Origin: Halomonas sp. GFAJ-1
GTDB lineage: Bacteria; Pseudomonadota; Gammaproteobacteria; Pseudomonadales; Halomonadaceae
Length of the DNA: 64,000 bases
Reading direction: 5' to 3'
Assembly: GCA_002966495.1 (NCBI GenBank)
Contig: CP016490.1
Span: forward strand, 310,001 to 374,000
The position numbers were made by a program, and so were the translations under genes. Positions 1-9,680 of the stretch are shown piece by piece. The number at the start of each line of letters is the position of its first letter. The first letter of the stretch is position 1. The notes under the pieces are model-generated. The model was given only the letters and a program-made list of their open reading frames with translations. It ran no database searches and was not told where the DNA came from.

Positions 1-51
1 CGCCCATCCTACTGGGCCGATGCTGCGCTGGGCTGTGTCACAGGAGCTTTA

Positions 52-2916
52 ATGTTGCGACCTTATAAAATGTTCGCCCCACCTTTTGCCCAGCAGGCCG
101 CCATTGGCATCGCCGCCAGTATCGCGTGGTGGACACCGAGCGCTTTTGCCGAAGAGACGCCAATCGCTGACGTCACTACACCGACCGTTAGCCCATTTGA
201 TAGCCGTGACTACCGGGTACTCACCCTGGAAAACGGTCTTCAAGCCTTGCTGGTTAGCGATCCTGACACCGATAAAGCGGCTGCCTCTATGAACGTACGC
301 GTAGGCAGTGCTCAGGACCCCGACGATTTACAAGGCCTGGCTCATTTTCTAGAGCACATGCTATTTCTGGGCACCGAGACCTACCCCGAATCAGACGCCT
401 ACCAGCGCTATATTTCGGATAACGCCGGCGCCCACAATGCGTTTACTGCCCAACAGGACACTAACTACTTTTTCGACATAGAGCCCTCTGCACTGCCGGG
501 CGCGCTAGATCGTTTTAGCGAGTTCTTTCTATCGCCGCTATTCAATGCCGACAAGTTAGAGAGCGAACGAAATATTGTTCACTCGGAGTACATGGCGCGC
601 ATCCGTGATGAGTCGCGCCGTGAAAACGATGTCCTGAACCAGCTACTAAACCCTGACAACCCCACCACTGGCTTTGCCGTTGGTAGCCGCGACACCCTAG
701 CGAACCCGCCCGAAGGCGAGGCAACGTTGCGGGAGCGGGTCATCGACTTTTACCATCGCCATTATGACGCCAATGTAATGAACTTGGCCGTCGTGGCACC
801 TCAGTCGCTGGACACCCTTGAAGAGTGGGTTGTTGAGCGGTTTGCAGACATCCCAGATAACGGGCTTAGCGTGCCGACCATTGATGTCCCGCTGGTGGAT
901 GCCGACACCCTACCCCGCTATATTGAGCGTCAGTCGCTGCAGGATCGCCGTCAATTGCGCTTTTACTTCCCGGTCCCCGACCCCACCGAGGAGTACCGCA
1001 CTAAACCGACCCAACTAATCTCCCACCTACTGGGCGATGAAGGTGAAGGCAGCCTCCTTGCGGTGCTGCGAGAAGCTGGCTTGGCTGATGCACTTTCAGC
1101 AGGGGTTGGCCGAGGCGATGGCAACGAAGCATTATTTACCATTTCCATCAGCCTGACGCCCTCCGGCGCTGAGCGGCTGGATGATATTGAAGCCACCCTT
1201 TTTGCTGCTATTGAACAGATCCGCGAAGAGGGAATAGATAGCTGGCGTTACGACGAACAAAAAAGCCTTAGCGAACAAGCCTTTCGTTTCCAGCAACACG
1301 GTGCGCCACAGCAGGAAGCCATGCGTTTAGCAATGAGCCTCTCTCGCTACCCAGTGGAAGACGTACAGTACGCACCCTACCGTATGGACGGCATGGATAG
1401 TGAGCGTCAACAGGTCTATCTAGACGCGCTTACCCCTGACAACATGCTGCGCTTCTACTCAGCGCCAGACGTTGAGAGCGAGACGGTTTCTCCCTGGTTT
1501 AACACCCAGTGGCGGGAAGCGCTTCCCAACCGGCAAGGCCAAGCATTGAGCGGTTTAGCGCTACCAGAACCCAACCCCTTTATTGCCAACGACTTAACGC
1601 TGCTGTCGGGGCAAGATGAGCGGCCCAGCGTATTGGTAGATACCTCAACATTTACCGCGTGGCATATGCAGGACGCCCGCTTTAACACCCCAAGCGTTGA
1701 GTGGCGGGTCAGCCTGCAGCATCCTAGCGCCAGCTACTCTGCAGAAGAGGCCGTGCTTAACCGCCTACTGGCAAGCTGGCTGAATGACAGCTTAAACGAA
1801 TCGCTTTACCCTGCTTGGCTTGCCGGGCAAGCGTTTAGCGCCTACCCCCATGCTCGGGGCATTACGCTGTCGTTTTCTGGCTGGCGTGATGGCCAAACGC
1901 CACTCATTGAGCAAGCGATTGAGCAGCTGAAAACCGCCCATATCTCGCCCAGCGAGTTTGAGCGCGTGCGCTACCAGCTTCAGCGCGAATGGCGCAATGC
2001 GCCTCAAGCATCGCTATACGGGCAAGCCAGCCGCACCCTAGGGGAAGCGCTCCTTACCCCGCAGTGGTCAAGCGTTGAGCTACTTAACGCTAGCCAACGC
2101 ATGGAGCGCCAGCACTTAGAAGACTTTCGTCAACGTTTCTTGAAAGACCTGTACGTAGATGCAATGGCGATTGGCAATCTTGACGCAACCCTGGCAAGCG
2201 AACAGGCAAGCGTGATACGCGATGCACTTACGCCTCGCTTAACCCGCGACGACATTCGCGAACTAACGCCGTTAGCCGTGAGTGATGAGGCAAGCGTCCT
2301 GCATCCCCACAGCAACCGGGAAGAGTCGCTGGTAATGCGTTACTTCCAAGGACGCAACCAAACCGTTGAAGAACAAGCCATGATTAGCGTTTTGGCGCAG
2401 TGGCTGGACACACCGTTCTATCAGCAGCTGCGTACCGAGGAGCAGCTGGGCTATATCGTCAATGCGGGCTATTTGCCGCTACTTGAAGCACCCGGCCTAG
2501 CCCTTGTCGTGCAGTCGCCTGATGTCGACAGCGCGACCATAGCCGAACGCATGGATGCCTTTATGGACATGGCGGGTGAGCGGCTGGCACTGCTCACCGA
2601 TGAAGCGCTGGCCCCCCACCGCCAGGCGGTTCATGACCGGCTGCGCCAGCGGGACACCAGCTTACAAGGGATGGCCAATCGTTTCTGGCAGGCAACCGCA
2701 CTGGAAGAGGTGCGCTTCGACCGCCGCGAGCAGCTAGCAGCCCTCGCTTTAGAGGTGAGCGCCGAGGAGCTTCAAGCGCTATGGCCCTCTTTGCTATCGC
2801 AGCAGTTGGATGTTCGCTTTAACCCAGGCGATGAACCAAGTGACATTAACGCCTATCGCGAAGCGCTTAGCCCTTTAGCTAAAACAGCCGACGTCCCCAC
2901 CACCACGACTGATTAA
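52..2916 (+). CDS. ptrA: Pitrilysin-like M16 zinc metallopeptidase, secreted
   Basis: Predicted periplasmic zinc endopeptidase of the insulinase/pitrilysin family (protease III type), which degrades small proteins and peptides. The 954-residue product matches the roughly 960 residues of E. coli protease III. The inverted zinc motif HFLEH is at residues 98-102, and the second metal ligand is E179 in HSEY, which fits the family signature HxxEH-x76-E exactly. Residues 1 to about 33 (basic start, hydrophobic stretch, then SAFA-EE) look like a signal peptide, so export is expected. The start is supported by AGGAG at 42-46. The gene stands alone and converges on sbcB with 17 bp between stops. Family is certain; orthology to ptrA rather than another M16 member is likely but not proven. 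Confidence 0.9.
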   Translation: MLRPYKMFAPPFAQQAAIGIAASIAWWTPSAFAEETPIADVTTPTVSPFDSRDYRVLTLENGLQALLVSDPDTDKAAASMNVRVGSAQDPDDLQGLAHFLEHMLFLGTETYPESDAYQRYISDNAGAHNAFTAQQDTNYFFDIEPSALPGALDRFSEFFLSPLFNADKLESERNIVHSEYMARIRDESRRENDVLNQLLNPDNPTTGFAVGSRDTLANPPEGEATLRERVIDFYHRHYDANVMNLAVVAPQSLDTLEEWVVERFADIPDNGLSVPTIDVPLVDADTLPRYIERQSLQDRRQLRFYFPVPDPTEEYRTKPTQLISHLLGDEGEGSLLAVLREAGLADALSAGVGRGDGNEALFTISISLTPSGAERLDDIEATLFAAIEQIREEGIDSWRYDEQKSLSEQAFRFQQHGAPQQEAMRLAMSLSRYPVEDVQYAPYRMDGMDSERQQVYLDALTPDNMLRFYSAPDVESETVSPWFNTQWREALPNRQGQALSGLALPEPNPFIANDLTLLSGQDERPSVLVDTSTFTAWHMQDARFNTPSVEWRVSLQHPSASYSAEEAVLNRLLASWLNDSLNESLYPAWLAGQAFSAYPHARGITLSFSGWRDGQTPLIEQAIEQLKTAHISPSEFERVRYQLQREWRNAPQASLYGQASRTLGEALLTPQWSSVELLNASQRMERQHLEDFRQRFLKDLYVDAMAIGNLDATLASEQASVIRDALTPRLTRDDIRELTPLAVSDEASVLHPHSNREESLVMRYFQGRNQTVEEQAMISVLAQWLDTPFYQQLRTEEQLGYIVNAGYLPLLEAPGLALVVQSPDVDSATIAERMDAFMDMAGERLALLTDEALAPHRQAVHDRLRQRDTSLQGMANRFWQATALEEVRFDRREQLAALALEVSAEELQALWPSLLSQQLDVRFNPGDEPSDINAYREALSPLAKTADVPTTTTD

Positions 2917-2933
2917 GCAATGACCCTGCCAGC

Positions 2934-4427
2934 TCAGGCATCAAATGCCTGGGCTGGCATCATTGCTTCAACGTACATCACCAGCTCTTCTAATACCTGG
3001 CGCTCGCGATCTGTCAGCGACTGCTGGTTGTAACGCTCAATTTCCCGGGCAAAGGCTTTCAGCGTAAAGCCCGCAATAACCGGGTCGTTGATGCGCGTCC
3101 AACGAAAAGCCTCCCACTGCTCCCGCTCTTCGCCCTCTAAGGTTTCCGGGTAGCTGCGCGCACGGTAGCGAAACAGCATCTCTTCCAAGCGCGGATCTTG
3201 GAAGGCAAAGCGCTGCCCCACTAAGTCCCAAGGCTCCATAGCCCTAACACGCTCCATCTGCTGGCGGTCGGCAGCAGAGAAGAAGCTGCCTGAATAGAGC
3301 ATTAGGTCGGGGTCGTGCGGCGTGTCCTCATAAGCCGAATTAAACACCTCAGCCACTTTATGCGCCACGCCGCTGGCGTCGCGAAGGGTTTTCCAGTGAC
3401 GGCGACAAGCATCTACATCCAGCCCTAACCGCTCGACAATGACGCCATACTCACCTTTATGCGGGCCTTCCACATCTTTTAATGCCGTTGCGGGAAATAC
3501 CACCGGGCAGCGGTTGATATGAATGACCTTCAGCGGAATGCGCGTTTCACCCTCAGAGAGATCCTGCTTACTAACAAACACCCGCTCACGAATCTGCTCA
3601 GCACTCATTGAAAGCAACTCACTCGGGTCAACGCTCAAGTCGTAAACAATCACGCCATTAGGGTTGGTGGGGTGCTCGGCCAGCGGCATTACCAACGCAC
3701 TGCAGCCACGGCTGGCGGGGTAGCGACGAGAAATATGTAACAGAGGTTTGGCGCTGGGCAAGTCAAGCTGGTTAGCCACAGCACGCTTGCCCCTAAGCCC
3801 AAGTAAATAATCAAACAGCTTGGGGTTACGCGCTTTTAACAATCGCGCCAAGGCAATGGTCGCACGCACATCGGCCACCGCATCATGGGCACCTTCATGG
3901 GCAATGCCATTAGCAGCGGTTAAGTGCTCTAGTTTAAAGCTGGGCGCGCCATCATCCCTTAGTGGCCACTCGATGCCTGCAGGACGCAACGCATAAAAGG
4001 CGCGTACCACATCGATCAAATCCCAACGGGAGTTGCCGTTTTGCCATTCGCGTGCGTAAGGGTCAAGCAGGTTACGATAAAACAGGTGGCGGGAGACTTC
4101 ATCATCAAAGCGCAGGCTGTTATAGCCCACCACGCAGGTGCCCGGCTCACTCATGTGGCCTTGAACCTGTGTGGCAAACTCAGCCTCAGGAAGGCCTTTA
4201 CGCTGAGCTTTTTGAGGCGTAATACCGGTAATCAGGCAGGCAGCCGGATGTGGCAGATAGTCATCGGCAGGCTTACAGTAGAGCTCAATCGGCTCGCTGA
4301 TTTCATTCAGCTCAGCATCGGTGCGCAGCGCGGCAAACTGGGCAGGCCGATCACGACGAGGGTCGGCCCCAAATGTCTCATAATCATGCCAAAGAAAGCT
4401 GACAGGGGCAGCATTGGGTGGCGCCAT
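2934..4427 (-). CDS. sbcB: Exodeoxyribonuclease I
   Basis: Single-strand-specific 3'-5' DNA exonuclease used in recombination and mismatch repair. At 497 residues it is slightly longer than E. coli ExoI (about 475). DEDDh catalytic residues are visible at the E. coli positions: D15 and E17 in HDYETFG, and H181 and D186 in HDAVADVRA. The C-terminal SH3-like and helical parts (about 200-490) align in general pattern, ending in the ExoI-like stretch with LTDRERQVLEELV. The gene is monocistronic; its start overlaps nothing and lies upstream of the min operon on the same strand with about 150 bp between. No anomaly seen. Confidence 0.93.
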   Translation of the reverse strand: MAPPNAAPVSFLWHDYETFGADPRRDRPAQFAALRTDAELNEISEPIELYCKPADDYLPHPAACLITGITPQKAQRKGLPEAEFATQVQGHMSEPGTCVVGYNSLRFDDEVSRHLFYRNLLDPYAREWQNGNSRWDLIDVVRAFYALRPAGIEWPLRDDGAPSFKLEHLTAANGIAHEGAHDAVADVRATIALARLLKARNPKLFDYLLGLRGKRAVANQLDLPSAKPLLHISRRYPASRGCSALVMPLAEHPTNPNGVIVYDLSVDPSELLSMSAEQIRERVFVSKQDLSEGETRIPLKVIHINRCPVVFPATALKDVEGPHKGEYGVIVERLGLDVDACRRHWKTLRDASGVAHKVAEVFNSAYEDTPHDPDLMLYSGSFFSAADRQQMERVRAMEPWDLVGQRFAFQDPRLEEMLFRYRARSYPETLEGEEREQWEAFRWTRINDPVIAGFTLKAFAREIERYNQQSLTDRERQVLEELVMYVEAMMPAQAFDA

Positions 4428-4580
4428 GACGAAGCACTCCGCTGAGCAATGAAAAACCCAAGCCTAGCACAACCGCAGCCCATCGCGCCGCTCCGCCGCA
4501 CTGCGCACTTATGCGCCAAAACCTTTCCTCTGCCAACCTCTTATACAATTAACGCGACACCTTCTTGCCACTATCCAAAC

Positions 4581-4832
4581 CTAGCTTTTTGGCAGCGTCA
4601 CGTTCAGCTCAAGCACTGAGCAGTTGTCTTCGCTATCCAGCGAAATTTGAATGGCATTATCGTCCACGTGGACATAACGACGGATCACTTCTAGCAGCTC
4701 GCGCTCAAGCATCGGCATGTAGTCAGGTTGACCACGCTGGCTACGCTGATGCGCCACGATGATTTGTAAACGTTCTTTGGCCACCGAGGCGGACTTCTTG
4801 CGCTCACGCTTCAAGAACTCCAACAGTTTCAT
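4581..4832 (-). CDS. minE: Cell division topological specificity factor MinE
   Basis: MinE binds membrane-bound MinD, stimulates its ATPase and drives the pole-to-pole Min oscillation that keeps the Z-ring at mid-cell. The 83-residue product has the normal size. The N-terminal amphipathic membrane-targeting helix starts MKLLEFLKR, followed by the MinD-contact segment (about 13-35) and the topological specificity domain (about 36-83). It is the last gene of minC-minD-minE and overlaps the minD stop by 4 nt (4829-4832), which suggests translational coupling. Confidence 0.95.
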   Translation of the reverse strand: MKLLEFLKRERKKSASVAKERLQIIVAHQRSQRGQPDYMPMLERELLEVIRRYVHVDDNAIQISLDSEDNCSVLELNVTLPKS

Positions 4833-5647
4833 CGACGACTACCCCCAAACATGCGGCTAAGTAGACCTTTGCGTTGCAACTCATGGAAACGCAGCGGTAT
4901 CTCTTCACCAAGCAAACGCGAGACGGTGTCTGTATACGCTTGACCGGCGTCGCTTAATGCATCGTGGGTCACCGGCACACCTTGGTTGGAAGCGCGCAGC
5001 ACTGCCTCCGACTCAGGAATCAAGCCAAGCAAATCAATAGCAAGAATTTCGCGAATATCTTCCAGGGTAAGCATGTCCCCAGAGGTCACCCGCGATGGGT
5101 TGTAGCGCGTAATAAGCAGATGCTCTTTAACCGGGTCCAGGCTCTGTTCAGCACGCTGAGTTTTAGAGCCTAACAGACCTAAAATACGGTCTGAGTCACG
5201 CACCGACGATACTTCAGGGTTGGTCACTACAATCGCTTCATCCGCGAAGTACATCGCTAGCTGGGCACCGCGCTCAATACCGGCGGGCGAATCGCACAGA
5301 ATGAAATCAAAGTCCTGTTTCAACTGCTCTAGTATCCGCTCAACACCCTCTTGAGTGAGGGCATCTTTATCACGGGTTTGTGAAGCAGGCAGAATAAATA
5401 GGTTTTCTACCCGCTTATCGCGAATCAGCGCCTGATTAAGGCCTGCCTCGCCCTGAATAACGTTTACCAGGTCGTAAACCACCCGGCGCTCGCAACCCAT
5501 TATTAAATCGAGATTACGCAGCCCAACGTCAAAATCAATCACCACCGTTTTTTTGCCACGCAACGCAAGCCCGGTCGAGATAGCGGCTGCACTGGTAGTT
5601 TTACCGACCCCCCCTTTACCTGAGGTCACTACAATAATTTTGGCCAA
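4829..5647 (-). CDS. minD: Septum-site determining ATPase MinD
   Basis: Deviant-Walker ATPase that dimerises on the membrane with ATP, recruits MinC and is displaced by MinE. The 272 residues include the deviant Walker A motif GKGGVGKTT at 10-18, the switch I region around DFDVGLRNLDL (39-49) and the Walker B-like stretch FILCDSPAGIE. The C-terminal tail GLLSRMFGGSRR is the expected amphipathic membrane-targeting sequence. It sits in the minCDE order typical of gammaproteobacteria, with 157 bp separating it from minC and a 4-nt overlap with minE. Confidence 0.96.
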   Translation of the reverse strand: MAKIIVVTSGKGGVGKTTSAAAISTGLALRGKKTVVIDFDVGLRNLDLIMGCERRVVYDLVNVIQGEAGLNQALIRDKRVENLFILPASQTRDKDALTQEGVERILEQLKQDFDFILCDSPAGIERGAQLAMYFADEAIVVTNPEVSSVRDSDRILGLLGSKTQRAEQSLDPVKEHLLITRYNPSRVTSGDMLTLEDIREILAIDLLGLIPESEAVLRASNQGVPVTHDALSDAGQAYTDTVSRLLGEEIPLRFHELQRKGLLSRMFGGSRR

Positions 5648-5804
5648 GAGTCACTTCCTTCTTGAAGTCGTATATCGCGGACGCATTTCAAATATTGTCC
5701 TGCACATAACGAGCACGTCAATGTCATCAACAGGACACACTGTAACGGATAGCGCGTGTGCCGTCGCTAGGCATGAAGCACCAACGTACGCTCATGCAGA
5801 TGAC

Positions 5805-6560
5805 TTAACCCAGCGGTTTAATCTCAAGCTGCTCTTTTATAAAATGTACTTCTACCCCATGGCCAAGCAATTGGGAGTCAATATCTTCTAGCCGCTTATA
5901 ATTACCGGCAACGGACAGCAGCTCGGCTTCAAGTTCGCGGCAGTAAATGCCTGCATGGGTATTACCATGAATACCTGCTAATGCACGGCCACGCAGCGCT
6001 CCGTACACATGAATACTGCCCGCCGCGAGCACTTCAGCGCCCGCATTGACCGCCCCAATCACCACCAGGTCACCCTCAGCCGCGCTCACCTGCTGGCCCG
6101 AGCGCACCGTGCCACGGTAAAGGCGTGTCGCCACCGTAGCACCGTCCGGTATTTCCTGTTCTGCAGCAGCCGTTTCGGCCGCCACGTCAGGCTCTATCAT
6201 CCGGCTAACGCTTTCTAATATTCTCGCACGGCCTTCTTCTACCGGCGCAAACCAACCAAGGCCAAGCGCCCAGGCGGACTGGCGCACAGGCTCGGCACCA
6301 CCACGCACCGCAACAGGCAAGAGCTTGTGGTCACGACATACCGCGCATATACGCTCTAGCGCCAAATGCGGTTCATCGAGTTTTTCCACGCTCAGCACAA
6401 CCGGTGTATGCTGAAAGAACGCGGGGGATTGCGACAATTTGCCAGCAAGCTGACGCCGTATACGTTCCGGGTCAGCACTGCTTAGCTCCATGACGGTCAT
6501 CGGCAGCATACCGCCCTTGAAGGTGAAGGCTATGTCTGCGCTATCGGCGTTGAGGCTCAT
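5805..6560 (-). CDS. minC: Septum-site determining protein MinC
   Basis: Inhibitor of FtsZ polymerisation delivered to the membrane by MinD. The N-terminal MinC_N domain (about 1-100, beginning ADIAFTFKGGMLPMTVMEL) is followed by an acidic/alanine linker and a C-terminal beta-helical domain (about 145-250) with the conserved YRGTVRSGQQV and VIGAVNAGAEVLAAGSIHVYG elements. The ATG at 6560 (MSLNADSADIAF) is preferred; an in-frame ATG at 6578 would add six residues. First gene of the min operon, divergent from the DUF349 gene. Confidence 0.95.
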   Translation of the reverse strand: MSLNADSADIAFTFKGGMLPMTVMELSSADPERIRRQLAGKLSQSPAFFQHTPVVLSVEKLDEPHLALERICAVCRDHKLLPVAVRGGAEPVRQSAWALGLGWFAPVEEGRARILESVSRMIEPDVAAETAAAEQEIPDGATVATRLYRGTVRSGQQVSAAEGDLVVIGAVNAGAEVLAAGSIHVYGALRGRALAGIHGNTHAGIYCRELEAELLSVAGNYKRLEDIDSQLLGHGVEVHFIKEQLEIKPLG

Positions 6561-6743
6561 GGCCGAACTCCAAGTCATGTTCAGGTAAGATTAAGGTAGC
6601 CCAATCTCGCGCTTTGCGTTGTAAAGATCCATCATGAACCACAGCGCATATAGCAAAGCTAAGCGACAGCGCCGGTGACTGCAACCGCATAGGCACCGAC
6701 GACTGATTTTTTTCACGCTACGCACCTCTCATCAGGATGATCC

Positions 6744-9551
6744 ATGCACGGACTGTTAAGACGCCTGTTCGCTCCTCGGTGGAAGCACCCCAATTCCGAG
6801 GTGCGTCTTAAGGCACTCGACCAGCTAGACCCACAACAACCAACGCAGCGCGATGCATTACATGCCTTAGCGCAAGATAGTGATAGCGAGATACAGCTCG
6901 CCGCCCTGTTAGCCCTTGATGATATTCAAGGCTTGGTGAGCGGCTACGCCAAGCATCCCCAGGATGAGGCATGGTTTAACGCTGCCTGCCAACGCTTAAC
7001 CGGCGCTGAAGGGCACGCTGACTTACATCAACGTCAAGCCCTGGTAACAGAGCTGTCAGAGCCTCGGCTGCTCAACGCAATTGCCCTGAAAGGTGACAAT
7101 CTCGATCTACGCCTCACGGCCCTTGCACAGCTGAGTGACGAGCAAGATTTAACGCACCAAGCGTGCCATAACGGCGTAGCGGCTGTACGTCATCAGGCAG
7201 CCCAGCGCATTGAAAACGAAGACAACCTCAAGCGACTACTCAAAGAAGCGCGGCGGGACCGCCAGGTAATGCGCTTGGCGCGGGAAAAACTCACCCAGTC
7301 CCGTAATAATGCTGAGTGGCTTGCCGAGCAGCAAAACCAACGAGAGCAGCTGCTTCAGCAGCTAGAAAAGCATGCCCAAGCGCCTTGGGAGCCGCTGTAT
7401 GGCGGGCGTTTCAGGCACTTGGAGCGAGAGTGGCAACACTTGGAGCACCCACCTAGCATCGAGCAGGAGCAGCGCTTTCATCAAGCCCTGCTCGGCTGTC
7501 GTAAAACGCTGCATGACCATGAGACGCAAGAGCAGGCACGCCAGCAAAGCCTTGCGCGCCGGGCCGAGGCCGAAAATACGCGCGACCAACTGCTAGAAGG
7601 TCTAGAAGAGACCCTCGAAGGCTTACACCAATCCAGCGAAGTCACCGCGCAGGATATAGACAGCCTGCGTGCCCAACGCCAACTGCTTAGCCAGCGCTGG
7701 CAGTCGCTCTCAGACCTACACCCGCCTAGCGACCCTATTCAAAAGCGCTATACCCAGGCGCTTGCCCGCTATGAACAGCTCATGGACGCATGGCAGCGCT
7801 GGCAAGAGAACGCCAGCGCGCTTGAAAGCGCTGTCTCACTCCACGACCACCCCAGCATTACGGCGATTGTTAACCAATGCGCCTGGCCAAAGGAGCTTGC
7901 ACCACCAGCCCTGCTAAAGCGCGCGCAAGCATCGCTAGTGGCGGAAGCCTCCGCGGAACAGCACCGCGCGCCCTCGCTTAGCGCCCTTAACGCTGAGCTT
8001 GATAACCTTGAACACCTACTTGAGCGAGGCGCGTTTAAAAGCGCCAGCCGTTTGCATCAACGCCTAAAACCATCCTTAGAAGCGCTGACCACAGACGACG
8101 CCAAACCGCACAGAGCGCGCCTAAAGCAGCTTGGCGCTCGGTTAGCCGAGCTTCGCGACTGGCGAGGCTTTGTAGCAGGCCCCAAGCGTGAACAGCTCTG
8201 CGCCAGCATTGAAGCCCTTGCAGACGACCAGCACATGGCCGAAGAGGCCCTGGACCGTCACCACCGCCAGCTTGTGAAAGAGTGGAAGTCACTCGGCGAC
8301 GCCGCTGCAAACCGTGAACAGTCTGCACGCTTTCGCGCTGCCTCTGACCGCATTCACGAACGCCTGACGCCATGGCGCGAGCAGCTTACCCACCTACGAG
8401 AAACCAACCTGCGTAGCCGTGAAGCACTCTGCGAACAGCTGGAAACCCTGCTAGACCAACCCGCCCAAGACGCTGACCCCGATGTACTACGGGAAATTAG
8501 GGACAAGGCCCGCCATCAATGGCGCGATTACAGCCCTGTCCCCCGGGAACAGTCCGAAGCCGTAGGCCAACGCTTTGCTAAAATCCGGCATCGCTTACAG
8601 CGTCTTATTGACCAGCGCGCCGAGCACATTGGCCTGCAGAAGCACGCCCTAATTGAGCAAGTGCAGGCACTGCAAAACGATAGCGAACAACCGCTGGCGA
8701 AACGCATTATTCAAACCAAGCAGCTTCAGCAGCAGTGGCGTCAACTGGGCCGCGCCCCTAAAGGCGAAGAACAGGCACTCTGGAAAACGTTCCGCCACGC
8801 CTGCGACCAGCTATTTGCCCAGCGCGATGCTCATAAGAACGAACAAGCGGCACGCCAGCAACAGCAGCTGGATGATATGCAAACGCTGATTGATCAAATG
8901 GACAGCTGGCAACCCGCCCATGCCGACGAAGCCGACACCCTGGAGGATTATCTCAAACGCGCCAGCCAGCTTGAGCCACTGCCCCGCAATCGCCGTACTG
9001 ATGGTATGCAGCGGCGTTTAAGCGGTATTGTGCGCGCCAGGCGTGAGCGTTTAGGTCGCCTTGCCGTAGCGGCTACTGTGCAGCAGTGGCAAGCCCTGCT
9101 CCCGCTGGTGAAAGCACACCTAACCGCCGACCAGCAGGCGCTAGCAGGTGAAACCGCAGAGGATGTAGATGCCCCTTCGCTGCTCAGCACTGAGCTGCCC
9201 GCCATCTTTGCTGGCGCCCATCAACAGCGCAATCAATCACGGCGAGCCACCTCTGCACCGCCCTCTCAAGCGCAATTAGCCGCGCTGGAAGATGACCTTG
9301 CCCGCTTGCGCGTACATCTTTCGCTTTTAGCGCTAGGTAGCGTTAAACAGCGCGATGAACCGCTCCGGCTAGCCATCCAGGTAGAGCGCTTAAACGAAGG
9401 GCTACATACTGAGCGTAGCCGCGCAGAGGAAATTATCGAGGTGTTGGCAACACTGCTTGCGCTAGGCCCAATACCGCTAACGCTTTGGGAAAAAGAAGTG
9501 GAAGAGTTTGATAGCCTGTTAAGCCGTTTAGCGCACGTACCCCACCCTTAA
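6744..9551 (+). CDS. DUF349-repeat coiled-coil protein
   Basis: A 935-residue cytoplasmic protein rich in Q, E, R and L with several DUF349-type helical repeats, seen as recurrent W-x-x-L/Y segments such as EWQHLEH, RWQSLSDLH, EWKSLGDA, QWRDYSP and QWRQLGRAPKG. The N-terminal 150 residues look like HEAT-type repeats (RLKALDQLD, LAALLALDDIQ, LRLTALAQLSD). DUF349 proteins occur singly in many Pseudomonas and Halomonas genomes; their function is not established. The start is the first ATG after AGGATG. The gene ends 130 bp before the convergent phbB-like gene, with a perfect 13-bp hairpin between them. Confidence 0.85.
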   Translation: MHGLLRRLFAPRWKHPNSEVRLKALDQLDPQQPTQRDALHALAQDSDSEIQLAALLALDDIQGLVSGYAKHPQDEAWFNAACQRLTGAEGHADLHQRQALVTELSEPRLLNAIALKGDNLDLRLTALAQLSDEQDLTHQACHNGVAAVRHQAAQRIENEDNLKRLLKEARRDRQVMRLAREKLTQSRNNAEWLAEQQNQREQLLQQLEKHAQAPWEPLYGGRFRHLEREWQHLEHPPSIEQEQRFHQALLGCRKTLHDHETQEQARQQSLARRAEAENTRDQLLEGLEETLEGLHQSSEVTAQDIDSLRAQRQLLSQRWQSLSDLHPPSDPIQKRYTQALARYEQLMDAWQRWQENASALESAVSLHDHPSITAIVNQCAWPKELAPPALLKRAQASLVAEASAEQHRAPSLSALNAELDNLEHLLERGAFKSASRLHQRLKPSLEALTTDDAKPHRARLKQLGARLAELRDWRGFVAGPKREQLCASIEALADDQHMAEEALDRHHRQLVKEWKSLGDAAANREQSARFRAASDRIHERLTPWREQLTHLRETNLRSREALCEQLETLLDQPAQDADPDVLREIRDKARHQWRDYSPVPREQSEAVGQRFAKIRHRLQRLIDQRAEHIGLQKHALIEQVQALQNDSEQPLAKRIIQTKQLQQQWRQLGRAPKGEEQALWKTFRHACDQLFAQRDAHKNEQAARQQQQLDDMQTLIDQMDSWQPAHADEADTLEDYLKRASQLEPLPRNRRTDGMQRRLSGIVRARRERLGRLAVAATVQQWQALLPLVKAHLTADQQALAGETAEDVDAPSLLSTELPAIFAGAHQQRNQSRRATSAPPSQAQLAALEDDLARLRVHLSLLALGSVKQRDEPLRLAIQVERLNEGLHTERSRAEEIIEVLATLLALGPIPLTLWEKEVEEFDSLLSRLAHVPHP

Positions 9552-9584
9552 TGCGCTGGCAGCCTGCAACGCAGCGACGATAAC

Positions 9585-9614
9585 GACAACGGGAGGCAAG
9601 CGCCTCCCGTTGTC
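9585..9614. terminator. Hairpin between convergent genes
   Basis: Perfect 13-bp inverted repeat GACAACGGGAGGC / GCCTCCCGTTGTC with a 4-nt loop, between the converging DUF349 and reductase genes. There is no strong T-run on either side, so this is a plausible but not classical bidirectional terminator. Confidence 0.6.
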
Positions 9615-9680
9615 AGTCCCCTTAGCTTTTCTGAACGTTACCCTTCAAGTAACCGCTACTTCTAACGATAGCGTTACTCC